This document shows positions 37,470 through 46,558 of a stretch of DNA of 64,000 nucleotides, in pieces; the stretch's first letter is position 1; every line of letters begins with the position of its first letter. Under the pieces are notes generated by a model. That model saw only the letters and a program-made list of their open reading frames with translations, was not told where the DNA came from and did not search any database. Source of the DNA: Nonomuraea sediminis (GTDB taxonomy: Bacteria > Actinomycetota > Actinomycetes > Streptosporangiales > Streptosporangiaceae); NCBI RefSeq assembly GCF_018531495.1, contig NZ_JAHDTI010000010.1:547833-611832 (forward strand). The letters are read 5' to 3'. Both the position numbers and the translations under genes were made by a program.

Positions 37470-39047
37470 TCAACGCCCGCGCATGACGAGCCCGGTGACG
37501 CCGCGGGCGTCCTGCCGATCGATCAGGGCCGCGACCAGGCCGCCCGCGGCCAGCGCCGCGAGCGCGGCCAGGACGGCCGACAGCACGTTGGGCCAGATGC
37601 CGCTCGCGCCCAGCCACCGTACGACGGCCGCGCCGGCCAGGTAGCCGGCGGCGCCGCCCGCCACGGCCGCGAGCAGTGCCCGCCACAGCCCGGCCAGCGC
37701 GCCGGGACCGCGGGCCCGCAGCACCGACACCAGCAGCGTGGCGCCGCCGACGGTCATGCCGACCGTCATGCCGAGCGCCATGCCCGCGATCTTCCAGTCG
37801 GACGGGAACAGCAGCACGAACGCGGTCTGGGCGATCATCACCACGATCCAGCCGGCGACCGTGCCCGCGGCGGCGGCCCTGCCCTTGCCCGAGGCGTACA
37901 GCACGCGGCTGAGGTGCGCGATCAGCCCGTAGCCGACCAGCCCGGGCGCGAACAGCGCGATGGCCCGCGCGAACTCCGGCGCGGGCACGTCCGACTTGAA
38001 GCCGAGGAACACGATGGCGCCCGGCGCGGACACCGCGGCCAGGATCCCCGCCGCCAGCCCCGACACCAGCACCACGGCCCGCGTCGTGCGGGCGGCCAGC
38101 GGCTCGAACTCCCCCGGCCCCGCCGCGGACAGCCGCGGGAAGGCGCTGGTGGCGATCGGGACGGCCAGCACGGCGTAGGGCACCAGGTAGATCGCCCAGG
38201 CGTAGTTGTAGATCGCGATGGCGCCCGTGCCGATCTGGTTGGACAGCAGCAGCACGACCACCATGGCGGCCTGCTGGGCCAGCAGCCCGGCGACCCCCGC
38301 CCCGGCCAGCCTCGCGACCCTGGAGGCCACGCCGTCGGGGAAGCGCAGCGTGGGCCGCCAGCGCAGCCCGAGCCGGGCGGTGGGCGGCAGCACCGTAAGC
38401 ACCAGGGCCAGCACGCCCAGGCTGGTGCCGACCGACAGGGCCAGCTCGGCGGGGCGGGGCACGGTGGCCGGGTCGGTCTGCCCCTGGCTGAGCGGCACGA
38501 ACAGCAGGTACGCGCAGATCACCACGATGCTGGACACCAGGGGCGCCAGCGCGGGCCCCGAGAAGCGCTCGCGCGACTGGAGCACGCCGTAGAGCACGAC
38601 GGCCATGCCGTACAGCGGGATCTGCGGGGCGAAGACGACCAGCATGCGCGCGGCGGTGGCGGTCACCGCGGCCGCGTCGCAGCCCGCGACGACGTCGCCG
38701 AAGAACAGGCCGGCGATCGGCCCGGCGAGCAGCGCGGTGAGCAGCCCGAGCGGCACGAGGACGACCAGCACCCAGGTCATCAGCGCCGAGCCGATCCTGC
38801 TCGCCTCCCGTCCCGGCACGCCCGCCAGCACGGGGACCACCATCCCCGCCAGGGCCCCGCCGACCACGACCTCGAAGACGATGTTCGGGATCTGGTTGGC
38901 GGTGAAGTAGGCGGTGGCCAGGCAGTTGGTGCCGACGGTCTGGGCGAAGGCGAGCTGCTTGGCGAAGCCCGCGACCCTGGCCAGGATCGTGATGGCGCCG
39001 ATGAGGATCGCGCCGCCGGCGACGCCCCTGGCGAGCCGTGCCGTCAC
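37470..39047 (-). CDS. MurJ/MviN-like lipid flippase
   Basis: A 525-residue protein with about 14 membrane helices. The start (ARVAGFAKQLAFAQTVGTNCLATAYFTANQIPNIVFEVVVGGALAG) and the VPVLAG following are typical of MurJ-family lipid-linked oligosaccharide flippases of the MOP superfamily. It overlaps the MraY-like gene by 4 bases and precedes the glycosyltransferase by 14. A second, canonical murJ normally lies elsewhere in actinobacteria, so this is probably a paralogue for another polyprenyl-linked glycan, by inference. Confidence 0.87.
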   Translation of the reverse strand: MTARLARGVAGGAILIGAITILARVAGFAKQLAFAQTVGTNCLATAYFTANQIPNIVFEVVVGGALAGMVVPVLAGVPGREASRIGSALMTWVLVVLVPLGLLTALLAGPIAGLFFGDVVAGCDAAAVTATAARMLVVFAPQIPLYGMAVVLYGVLQSRERFSGPALAPLVSSIVVICAYLLFVPLSQGQTDPATVPRPAELALSVGTSLGVLALVLTVLPPTARLGLRWRPTLRFPDGVASRVARLAGAGVAGLLAQQAAMVVVLLLSNQIGTGAIAIYNYAWAIYLVPYAVLAVPIATSAFPRLSAAGPGEFEPLAARTTRAVVLVSGLAAGILAAVSAPGAIVFLGFKSDVPAPEFARAIALFAPGLVGYGLIAHLSRVLYASGKGRAAAAGTVAGWIVVMIAQTAFVLLFPSDWKIAGMALGMTVGMTVGGATLLVSVLRARGPGALAGLWRALLAAVAGGAAGYLAGAAVVRWLGASGIWPNVLSAVLAALAALAAGGLVAALIDRQDARGVTGLVMRGR

Positions 39048-39880
39048 GCGGGACGGCGCCCCAGCATGTCGAGCTTGTTCAGCACCGGGTTGCCGGCGAT
39101 CACCTTGGTGAAACTGACCTTCTCCGAGGCGGCCGTCAGCACGGCCACACTCCCCAGTACGGCCAGCCGCCCCGGCCGCCCGAGCTTGGTGACGGCGGCG
39201 AGCCCGAGCAGCGCGCCGAGCGCGTTGGCGCCCGCGTCGCCCAGCATCGCCCGCTCGCCCAGGTCGTCGGGCAGTACGGCGGCCGCGGCGCCGAGCGGGA
39301 CGGCGGTGAGCGCGGCGGCGACCGGCTGGTCGCGGAACAGGGCGGCGAGCAGCAGCGGCCCGCCGGTGAGCAGGCCGACCTTGATGGCCCGCCCCGGCCG
39401 CAGGTCGAACAGGTTGGCCAGGTTGGCGCTGCCGGCGATGGTGGCGCCGTTGATCAGCGTGTCGACGGGCCCGCCGGAGACCAGGGCGGCGGCGGCCAGC
39501 CCCGTCGCGCCGATGCCGAGGATCTTGACGGCGCCGCTGGTGACCTCTCCCCTGGTCAGGGCGCTCAGGTGGCCCTTGAAGCCCTTGGAGGAGGTGGTGC
39601 CGTACAGGTCGTCGTAGGCGCCGAGCGCGCCGCTGCCGGTGCCCGCGAGCAGGGCGGCCAGCCGTACCCGGCCCGGCAGGCCGGGCGCCAGCGCGGCGGC
39701 GGCGCCCGCGCCGGCCACGAAGGCGGGGCCTTCGAGCAGGGTGATGGGCTCGCCGCGGTGGTTCTTCCTGGTCCAGCGGTCGTCGCCGGTCCTGGACCTG
39801 GTCAGCGCGGTGTAGGCGACGCGCGCGGCGGCGGCGCCGATCGCGGCGCCCGCCAGGGCGTACAGCAGGCCACGGGCCAT
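39044..39880 (-). CDS. MraY/WecA-like polyprenyl-phosphate sugar transferase
   Basis: A 278-residue membrane protein. It keeps the superfamily marks GAYDDLYG, GFKGHLSALTRGEVTSGAVK, ANLFDLRPGRAIK and GDAGANALGALLG, though the protein is shorter than MraY (about 360 residues) and the canonical second acidic cluster is reduced. It likely starts a lipid-linked glycan on the cytosolic membrane face. ATG 39880 has GGGAG 5 bases upstream and lies one base from the SteB stop. The pairing with a flippase and a glycosyltransferase supports this. Confidence 0.78.
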   Translation of the reverse strand: MARGLLYALAGAAIGAAAARVAYTALTRSRTGDDRWTRKNHRGEPITLLEGPAFVAGAGAAAALAPGLPGRVRLAALLAGTGSGALGAYDDLYGTTSSKGFKGHLSALTRGEVTSGAVKILGIGATGLAAAALVSGGPVDTLINGATIAGSANLANLFDLRPGRAIKVGLLTGGPLLLAALFRDQPVAAALTAVPLGAAAAVLPDDLGERAMLGDAGANALGALLGLAAVTKLGRPGRLAVLGSVAVLTAASEKVSFTKVIAGNPVLNKLDMLGRRPA

Positions 39881-39881
39881 G

Positions 39882-40859
39882 TCAGCTCCCTGAGGAGGTG
39901 GGGGATGTGGACGCGTTCGGCACGGCGGGCTGGAAGTTCGAGGCGCCGGCACCGATGCCGTAGTGGCCGCTCTTGCCGGCCAGTTGCTCCCGCAGCGCGT
40001 AGACCACGACCACGCGGCCGGCGGGCATGTCGAGGGTGTCGACGGTCGAGACGTGCTTGGCGGCGTCGCTGTCGTCGCGCAGCGCGCTGACGGCGCCGCC
40101 CGTCGCGGCCGCGGTGGCGGCGGTGCCCGCCAGGACCGAACCCTTGGCGCCCTGGTCGAGCCCGGCGTTCAGGGCGACCAGCGCGTCGGTCTCGGCGGAG
40201 GCGTTGTCGCCGTCGAAGACCTTCTCCGGGGCGAACATGACCACCATCGTGGCCCGCTTGTTCGGGTCGCCGTCCGTGGTGCTCAGCAGGGAGTCGGTCT
40301 CGAAGCTCTTGAGGACCGCCGAGGTGTCGGGGTTGACGGTGTTGGCCTGCGCGGGGTCGGTGGTCAGCGTCGTGGCGGCCAGCAGCGTCGCCGCCTTGTC
40401 GTAGACGGAGGCGGTGGGCGGGAACGACATGCTGGCCGGCTTGAGCGTGTTGACCAGCCCGTCGATCACGCCGGCCGACTTGGGGTCGAAGAACTTCTCG
40501 CTCAGCGACACCCGCCCGGAGACGACGGCGCCGGCCTGCTCGATGACCTGCTGCTGGGCCTCGCGGTAGGTGGCGCTGTCGCCTGGCGCGTCCATGAGCA
40601 GGACCCGCTGGCCCTGCAGGTCGCCGGAGACCAGCTGGGGCGTCTGGTTGAGCACGAACTGGTCGTTGCCCGCTTCCCTGCCGCGCAGCGCGTCGAGCTC
40701 GGTGCGCAGGTCGCCGTTGGTCTTGGTCAGCTCGTCGCTGGTCTTCTTGGCCAGCTCGACCGCGGGCTCCTGCAGCAGCGTGGTGCCCATGATGATGCCC
40801 ACCGCCAGCGCCAGGAAGATCGCGACGATGGAGACGAGGTGATAACGGAAATCGATCAC
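39882..40859 (-). CDS. steB: SteB/MctB-like membrane-anchored envelope protein
   Basis: A 325-residue protein with one N-terminal membrane helix (DFRYHLVSIVAIFLALAVGI), a coiled coil (residues 30-65), and an extracytoplasmic alpha/beta domain; the C-terminus is Ser/Thr/Pro-rich. It matches the family of mycobacterial MctB and corynebacterial SteB, encoded next to SteA. SteB is linked to septal cell-wall activation, MctB to copper tolerance; which role applies here is open. Its start overlaps the SteA stop by 4 bases. Confidence 0.86.
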   Translation of the reverse strand: MIDFRYHLVSIVAIFLALAVGIIMGTTLLQEPAVELAKKTSDELTKTNGDLRTELDALRGREAGNDQFVLNQTPQLVSGDLQGQRVLLMDAPGDSATYREAQQQVIEQAGAVVSGRVSLSEKFFDPKSAGVIDGLVNTLKPASMSFPPTASVYDKAATLLAATTLTTDPAQANTVNPDTSAVLKSFETDSLLSTTDGDPNKRATMVVMFAPEKVFDGDNASAETDALVALNAGLDQGAKGSVLAGTAATAAATGGAVSALRDDSDAAKHVSTVDTLDMPAGRVVVVYALREQLAGKSGHYGIGAGASNFQPAVPNASTSPTSSGS

Positions 40860-42052
40860 GAGAAGAGTCCGACCACCCAGAAGATGAATGCGTTCCAGAC
40901 GTCCTGCAGGCCGTTCAGCCAGGTCTTGCCGACGGGCGAGGCGTAGATGGCCACCGCCATGGTGACCGCGGCCGTCACGACGAGCAGCAGCAACTGCCCG
41001 GTCGAGATGCGGCTGCGGTACAGCCTGCTGACGCCCTTGGCGTCGATGAGTTTACTGCCGATGCGCAGCCGGGTCAGGAAGGTGCTGGCCATGCCCGCGC
41101 GCCCCTTGTCCAGGAACTCCTCCAGGGTCCAGTGCGTGCCGACCGCCACGATGAGCTCGGCGCCCTTGTCGTCGGCCAGCAGCATCGCGATGTCCTCGCT
41201 GGTGCCGGTGGACGGGAAGATGACCGCGTCGCGGCCGAGCTGGTGCACGCGCTCGAGGCCGGGCGCGCGGCCGTCGCGGTAGGCGTGCACGATGAGCTCG
41301 GCGCCGCAGGTCAGCGCCTTGGTGGAGACCGAGTCGAAGTCGCCGACGATGATGTCGGGCAGGTAGCCGGCCTCGATCAGCGCGTCCGCGCCCCCGTCGA
41401 CCCCGACGAGCACGGGGCGGTATTCGCGGATGTAGGGGCGCAGGGTGGCGATGTCCTCCTTGTAGTGGTAGCCGCGCACCACGATGAGGACATGCCTGTC
41501 CTCCATGGGGGTGCGGATCTCCGGCACGCCGACTCCGTCGATGAGAAGCCTGCCCTCACCGCGAACGTACTCCATGGTGTTGACGGCGAAAGCCTCGATC
41601 TGCACGGAAAGTCCGGCACGCGCCTCGGCCATGGCGGCCTCGAGCGCCTCGGGGCTCTGCTGGTCGCCCTTGCCGACGAGCTCTTCCTCGAGGTAGAGCA
41701 CGCCGTCCTGCAGGCGGACGACGTCGCCGTCGCGCACCCGCTCGAACAGCTCGGGGCTGGCGTTGTCGACGAAGGGGACGCCCGCCTCGACGAGGATCTG
41801 CGGGCCCATGTTGGGGTAGCGGCCACTGATGCCGGCGGCCACGTTGACCACCGCACCCACCCCGCACGCGACCAGCGCCTCCGCGCTGACCCGGTCGACG
41901 TCGACGTGATCGATGATGGCGATTTCACCAGGCTGGAGCCGTTTGGTCAGCCTCTTGGTTCGCCTATCGATTCTCGCCACGGCCGTGACACCGGGAAGGA
42001 CTCCGTCCTTCCTACCGCGGAGGCCCGGCAGTCTGCTTCCCGGAACCTTCAT
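40856..42052 (-). CDS. steA: SteA-like cytokinesis protein (thiamin pyrophosphokinase-like fold)
   Basis: A 398-residue protein whose central part (VGVDGGADALIEAGYLPDII, then GDFDSVS) resembles thiamin pyrophosphokinase but lacks obvious thiamin residues, and which ends in a single membrane helix (about residues 355-375) followed by a short tail. This is the SteA architecture, a septal protein of corynebacteria that acts with SteB. The conserved N-terminus TAVARIDRRTKRLTKRLQPG is present. ATG 42052 has AGGA 8 bases upstream; ATG 42061 is 3 codons earlier. Located between recN and steB as in mycobacteria. Confidence 0.87.
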   Translation of the reverse strand: MKVPGSRLPGLRGRKDGVLPGVTAVARIDRRTKRLTKRLQPGEIAIIDHVDVDRVSAEALVACGVGAVVNVAAGISGRYPNMGPQILVEAGVPFVDNASPELFERVRDGDVVRLQDGVLYLEEELVGKGDQQSPEALEAAMAEARAGLSVQIEAFAVNTMEYVRGEGRLLIDGVGVPEIRTPMEDRHVLIVVRGYHYKEDIATLRPYIREYRPVLVGVDGGADALIEAGYLPDIIVGDFDSVSTKALTCGAELIVHAYRDGRAPGLERVHQLGRDAVIFPSTGTSEDIAMLLADDKGAELIVAVGTHWTLEEFLDKGRAGMASTFLTRLRIGSKLIDAKGVSRLYRSRISTGQLLLLVVTAAVTMAVAIYASPVGKTWLNGLQDVWNAFIFWVVGLFS

Positions 42053-42125
42053 CAAGACCATCCTGCCAGAGGGAAAGGACTCGGAGGCCCGACACTACGC
42101 GGCGTGTCTGTTATGTCACGCAGGA

Positions 42126-43835
42126 TCACCCATCTGCCGCGGCCAGGCCGAGCAGTTCCTCCGCATGTGCCCTGCCCAGCTCGGAGTCCTCGAGTCCGGC
42201 CAGCATGCGCGACAGCTCGCGGACCCTGCCCTCGTGGTTGAGCGCGACCACGCCGCTGCGCACCACGCTGCCGTCGCTGGCCTTCTCGACCACCAGGTGC
42301 TGGTCGGCGAATGCGGCCACCTGCGGCAGGTGGGTGACGACGATGACCTGGGCGGTGCGCGCCAGCCGGGCCAGCCTGCGGCCGATCTCGACGGCCGCCT
42401 TGCCGCCCACGCCGGCGTCGACCTCGTCGAAGACGAACGTCGGCACCGGGTCCGCTCCGGCGAAGACCACCTCGATGGCCAGCATGACGCGGCTGAGCTC
42501 GCCGCCCGAGGCGCCCTTGTTGAGCGGGAGCGGCGGCGCGGCCGGGTGCGCGGCCATGCGCAGCTCGACCTCGTCGACGCCCTCGGGGCCGAAGTCGTCG
42601 GCACGGGTGAGCTGGACCACGACCCTGGCGTGCGGCATGGCCAGCGCGGTCAGCTCCTGGGTGACGGCCTGGCCGAACCGCTCGGCGGCGGCCTCGCGCA
42701 CCCCGGTGAGCTCGGCGGCCAGCTCGGTCAGGCGCGCCGTCAGCTCGTCGTGCTCGCGCGTCAGCTCCTCGATGCGCTCGTCGTCGCCCTCGAGCTCGGA
42801 CAGCCGCTGGGCGGACTGCTGCGCCCAGGCCAGGACTCCTGCGCTGTCCTCGGCGTATTTCCTGATGAGTCCCGTCAGGGCGGCCCGCCGTTCCTGCACC
42901 GCGGCCAGCCTGGCCGGGTCGGCGTCGATCGACTCGGCGTAGGCGGCCAGGTCGGTGGCCACGTCGGAGATGAGGTAGCCGGCCTCGGCCAGCCGGTCGG
43001 CCACCCCGGCCAGCTGCGCGTCGAAGTCACGCACGGCCTCCACGGCCGACCGGGCCTCGCCGAGCAGGGAGATCACGTCGTGGTTGCCGCCGGAGGAGTC
43101 CATGGGGTCGCCGAGCAGCGCGGTGTGGGCGGTGGTGGCGGCGGTGCGCAACGCGTCGGCGTGGGACAGGCGCTCCTCCTCGGCGCGCAGCTCCACGTCC
43201 TCGCCGGCCTTGGGGTCGACCCGCTCGATCTCCTCCAGGCCGAAGCGCAGCAGGTCGGCCTCCTGGGCGCGCTCCCTGGCGCGGGTGGTCAGCTCCTCCA
43301 GCAGGGCGGCGACCTGCTTATGGCGTTTGTAGGCCTGGCTGTAGGCGCGCAGCGGCTTGATCAGTTCCTCGCCGGCGTAGCGGTCGAGCGAGGCGCGCTG
43401 CCTGGCGGGCTGCAGCAGCCGCTGCTGGTCCATCTGCCCGTGCACGGCCACCAGGTCGTCGGCCAGGTAGGTCAGCGTGCCGACGGGGACGGTGCGCCCG
43501 CCGAGCCAGGCGCGCGAGCGGCCCTCGGCCGAGACGGTGCGCGAGATGATGAGCTCGCCGTCGTCCACCTCGCCGCCGATGTCCTCGACCTGCTGGGAGA
43601 CGCGGCCCCCCGTCTCGATGACGAGGGTGCCCTCGACGCTGGCCCGCTCGGCGCCCGGGCGGATGCGCGAGGGGTCGGCGCGGCCTCCGAACAGCAGCCC
43701 GAGGCCGGTGACGACCATCGTCTTGCCTGCTCCGGTCTCGCCGGTGACCACGTTGAAGCCCGGCGAAAGCTCGAGCACGGCCTCGTCGATGACGCCGAGA
43801 CCCTGGATGCGGACCTCCTCGACCCTTGGTCGCAC
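42126..43835 (-). CDS. recN: DNA repair protein RecN
   Basis: A 569-residue SMC-like ATPase for double-strand break repair. Walker A GETGAGKT is at residues 32-39, followed by about 300 residues of coiled coil, and the signature and Walker B end the protein (LNKGASGGELSRVMLAIE, PTFVFDEVDAGVGGKAA). I use GTG 43835, with GGGAG 6 bases upstream, because relatives begin a few residues before IQGLGVIDEAVLELSPG; ATG 43892 adds 19 residues and also has a plausible site. It lies between NAD kinase and steA. Confidence 0.94.
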   Translation of the reverse strand: MRPRVEEVRIQGLGVIDEAVLELSPGFNVVTGETGAGKTMVVTGLGLLFGGRADPSRIRPGAERASVEGTLVIETGGRVSQQVEDIGGEVDDGELIISRTVSAEGRSRAWLGGRTVPVGTLTYLADDLVAVHGQMDQQRLLQPARQRASLDRYAGEELIKPLRAYSQAYKRHKQVAALLEELTTRARERAQEADLLRFGLEEIERVDPKAGEDVELRAEEERLSHADALRTAATTAHTALLGDPMDSSGGNHDVISLLGEARSAVEAVRDFDAQLAGVADRLAEAGYLISDVATDLAAYAESIDADPARLAAVQERRAALTGLIRKYAEDSAGVLAWAQQSAQRLSELEGDDERIEELTREHDELTARLTELAAELTGVREAAAERFGQAVTQELTALAMPHARVVVQLTRADDFGPEGVDEVELRMAAHPAAPPLPLNKGASGGELSRVMLAIEVVFAGADPVPTFVFDEVDAGVGGKAAVEIGRRLARLARTAQVIVVTHLPQVAAFADQHLVVEKASDGSVVRSGVVALNHEGRVRELSRMLAGLEDSELGRAHAEELLGLAAADG

Positions 43836-43974
43836 TGCCCACTCCCGCCTCACTGCATCGATGGTCGCGCCCGCTTCGGTGCTCGTTGGCATCGTGCCTC
43901 GCTCTCTCCCACCGAGCTGCTGCGCTCCGAACACGTGTGCGCATCAGATCCTACGCGCTCCGGAGTCAATTAGC

Positions 43975-44874
43975 TCAGGGACGCACTCTCCCACGCCACC
44001 CCTGAACGGGAAGTTCGAACTTGGCCACGAGCCGGTCGGTGAAGGGCGCGCCGGTGCTCTCGATGCCGTGCAGCCGCGCCAGCCGTACCGGGATCTGGCC
44101 GCGCCGCACCTCCACGCGCGCGCCGGGCGGCAGCTCGAAGCGGCGCCTGCCGTCGCACCACAGCACGCCGCCGGGCGTGTCGGGCAGGATCTCCACGGCC
44201 AGCGTGGAGCGCGGCGAGACCACTAGCGGCTTGGCGAACAGGGCGTGCGCGCTGATCGGCACCATGAGCAGCGCCTCCACCTCGGGCCAGACGATCGGAC
44301 CACCCGCGGAGAAAGCGTAGGCGGTCGAGCCGGTCGGCGTGGCGCAGATCACGCCGTCGCACCCCCAGCGCGACAGCGGGCGGCCGTCGATCTCGGCGAC
44401 CAGCTCGAGCATGCGGTCGGTCTTCTCCACGGTGACCTCGTTCAGCGCCCAGGTGTCGGCCAGGACCTGGCCGTTCAGCCGGGCGAGAACGTCGACCGTC
44501 ATGCGTTCCTCGACGTCGTAGCGGCCCGCCACCACGCTGTCGACGGCGGCGAACAGGTCGTCGACCTCCGCCTCCGCCAGGAAGCCGACGTGGCCGAGGT
44601 TGACGCCGAACAGCGGCGTGCGGGCGGGCCTGGCCAGCTCGGCGGCGCGCAGCAGCGACCCGTCGCCGCCGAGCACGATCATGATCTCGGCGTCCTTGGC
44701 CGCGCTCGGGTCGCACGGCACAACTTCGACGCCCATGCAGCCGATCTCCTCGGACTCCATGTCGAGGACGCGCACGGTCATGCCCGCATCGACGAGCCGG
44801 TTGACCACCAGCCGGGCGCTGTCTACGGCGGGCCCCCGCCCGGTGTGCACGGTGACCAGGACACTCCGGTTCAT
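43975..44874 (-). CDS. nadK: NAD kinase
   Basis: A 299-residue enzyme making NADP from NAD. It carries the GGDG motif (residues 69-72), LNEVTVEK, and ATPTGSTAYAFSAGGP, the nucleotide- and catalytic regions of the family. The start overlaps the tlyA stop by 4 bases (ATGA). The order tlyA-nadK-recN is conserved in actinobacteria. Confidence 0.95.
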   Translation of the reverse strand: MNRSVLVTVHTGRGPAVDSARLVVNRLVDAGMTVRVLDMESEEIGCMGVEVVPCDPSAAKDAEIMIVLGGDGSLLRAAELARPARTPLFGVNLGHVGFLAEAEVDDLFAAVDSVVAGRYDVEERMTVDVLARLNGQVLADTWALNEVTVEKTDRMLELVAEIDGRPLSRWGCDGVICATPTGSTAYAFSAGGPIVWPEVEALLMVPISAHALFAKPLVVSPRSTLAVEILPDTPGGVLWCDGRRRFELPPGARVEVRRGQIPVRLARLHGIESTGAPFTDRLVAKFELPVQGWRGRVRP

Positions 44875-45680
44875 TGCGGCCCTTCCGCGACGGCACGCTG
44901 GATCTCGGCTTCGAGGTCGCCGACCGGCGGCGCGCCCTCCCCCTTGCCCAGCCAGAGCAGATATTCGACATTTCCTGACGGGCCCGGAAGCGGGCTCGCC
45001 GTCACCCCGCGTACGTCCAATCCCAGCTCGGCGGCCTTGTCCGCGGCCTGCCGTACGGCTTGCGCCCTCAGGGCGGGGTCGCGCACGACGCCGCCCGCCC
45101 CCACGAGGTCCTTACCCACCTCGAACTGCGGCTTGACGAGCAGCACGAAGTCGGCCCTGCTCGCGGCGACCTGCGCCAGTGCGGGCAGCACGAGCCGCAG
45201 CGAGATGAACGACAGATCTCCCACGACCAGCGTGGGCGGTTCGCCGACCTGCTCGGGCGTCAGGTCGCGGACGTTGACGCGCTCCATGACCGTGACCCGG
45301 TCGTCGGTGCGCAGCGACCAGGCCAGCTGGCCGTAGCCGACGTCGACCGCCAGGACGTGCCCGGCGCCGCGGCGCAGCAGCACGTCGGTGAAGCCGCCGG
45401 TGGAGGCGCCGGCGTCCAGGCAGCCGCGGCCCTCGACCTCGATGGGGAAGGTGTCGAGCGCGCCGAGCAGCTTGTGCGCTCCGCGCGAAACGTAGTCGGG
45501 GCCCTGCTGCGACTCGACGACCACGATGGCGGCGGCGGTGTCGACCTGGGTGGCGGGCTTGCCCGCCGCCTGGCCGCCGACCGTCACCCGTCCTGCCTCG
45601 ATCAGCTGCCGCGCCTGCTCGCGCGATCTGGCCAGCCCCCGCCGCACGAGCTCGTTGTCCAGCCTGACCCTGCGGCTCAC
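44871..45680 (-). CDS. tlyA: TlyA family rRNA 2'-O-methyltransferase
   Basis: A 269-residue protein with an N-terminal S4 RNA-binding domain (RLDNELVRRGLARSREQARQ) and a FtsJ-type methyltransferase domain (CLDAGASTGGFTDVLL near residue 87, LLVKPQFEVG near 181). TlyA methylates 16S and 23S rRNA and its loss gives capreomycin resistance in mycobacteria. GTG 45680 overlaps the stop of the small upstream gene as GTGA. Confidence 0.94.
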   Translation of the reverse strand: MSRRVRLDNELVRRGLARSREQARQLIEAGRVTVGGQAAGKPATQVDTAAAIVVVESQQGPDYVSRGAHKLLGALDTFPIEVEGRGCLDAGASTGGFTDVLLRRGAGHVLAVDVGYGQLAWSLRTDDRVTVMERVNVRDLTPEQVGEPPTLVVGDLSFISLRLVLPALAQVAASRADFVLLVKPQFEVGKDLVGAGGVVRDPALRAQAVRQAADKAAELGLDVRGVTASPLPGPSGNVEYLLWLGKGEGAPPVGDLEAEIQRAVAEGPQ

Positions 45681-45826
45681 TGAGCGTCCAGGGTGGCCTC
45701 GAGCCCGGAGAATGCCTCCTCGAACACCTCGACGTGCTCGCCGACCGGCAGCTCGGACAGGCGGGAGAGGCCCGCGACGATCGCGTCCACCCGCTCGTGG
45801 CCGGTCTCCTCCGGCAGCTCACTCAT
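45677..45826 (-). CDS. Small acidic protein upstream of tlyA
   Basis: A 49-residue acidic protein (MSELPEETGHERVDAIVAGL at the start) found in front of tlyA in many actinobacteria. The stop is coupled to the tlyA start by GTGA. Nothing more can be said of function; the size and acidity suggest a regulatory or ribosome-linked role, which is guesswork. Confidence 0.7.
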   Translation of the reverse strand: MSELPEETGHERVDAIVAGLSRLSELPVGEHVEVFEEAFSGLEATLDAQ

Positions 45827-45943
45827 GACACGACCGTAACGCCTCCCGCGAGTGCCTGCGGCACCAGGCAGGCGTGTCACGCGTTGGAGGGTCATACGGT
45901 TGGGGAACGCTACGGTCTTGTAGGGGACGGAAGGGATCGCACC

Positions 45944-46285
45944 ATGGCAAGCGTCGAGGAGTGCCGGGCCGCGCTGGCGAAGCTCGTCGCGCAGTTCGAC
46001 GAGGTCGGCGAGGAGGATCGGGCCAAGCACGTCGTCGAGCGCACGGTCAGTTGCCGCGTTCCCGACCTCGAGGTCATCTTCTACGGCCGGCTGCACCACG
46101 ACGGACTCGACCCGTTCACCCAGGACCCGCCCGCCGCGCCCGCCGACGTCAAGCTGACGATCGGGAGCGATGACCTGGTGGCGCTGGTCGATGGTGAGCT
46201 GGATCTGGCCAGGGCGCTGCTCGGCGGCCGGGTGAAGATCGACGCCAGTTTCGGCGACCTGTTGCGCCTGCGCCGCCTCCTCTGA
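45944..46285 (+). CDS. SCP2 sterol-transfer-like domain protein
   Basis: A 113-residue protein resembling the SCP2/sterol carrier fold: VSCRVPDLEVIFYGRLHHDG near residue 35, KLTIGSDDLVALVDGELDLA near 70 and GGRVKIDASFGDLLRLRRLL at the end. It probably binds a lipid or hydrophobic ligand. GGAAGGG lies about 9 bases before the ATG. It diverges from the small gene at 45826. Confidence 0.78.
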   Translation: MASVEECRAALAKLVAQFDEVGEEDRAKHVVERTVSCRVPDLEVIFYGRLHHDGLDPFTQDPPAAPADVKLTIGSDDLVALVDGELDLARALLGGRVKIDASFGDLLRLRRLL

Positions 46286-46558
46286 ACCATGGACGCCTGG
46301 TCATCGAGCCCGAGGCACTGACCCGGCGGTGCGCTCGCCGTCGACGGCCTCACACCGCCGACCAGCCACCGCCTCACCTAACGTTCCGCCACGCCCCGCG
46401 AACCTCGCCACGCCCGACGGATCTCGCCACCCACGCCCGTCCCCGCCGTGGACAGCGATCCCTCCACGCACGCACGCCCTCACCACGCACAGCGGTCCTC
46501 ACCACGCACGCCCGTCCCCGCCACGTACGGCGGTCCTCGTTAGATGAAGCGCTCCTCG
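46286..46558. repeat. Intergenic tract of degenerate CCACGCACGCCCGTCCCCGCC-like words
   Basis: The 273 bases between the SCP2-like gene and the HAD gene contain repeated words such as CACGCACGCCC, CACCACGCAC and CCCGTCCCCGCC, with no long open frame of normal codon use. No hairpin strong enough for a clear terminator is seen. Confidence 0.5.

Noticed and set aside
37443..39617. A 724-codon plus-strand frame opposite the MurJ-like and MraY-like genes
   Set aside because: Shadow of the two membrane-protein genes; Gly/Arg/His-rich without any domain.
43929..43942. CGAACACGTGTGCG upstream of recN as a LexA (SOS) box
   Set aside because: The second half-site differs from GTTC, and the core is mainly an ACACGTGT palindrome; too weak to call.
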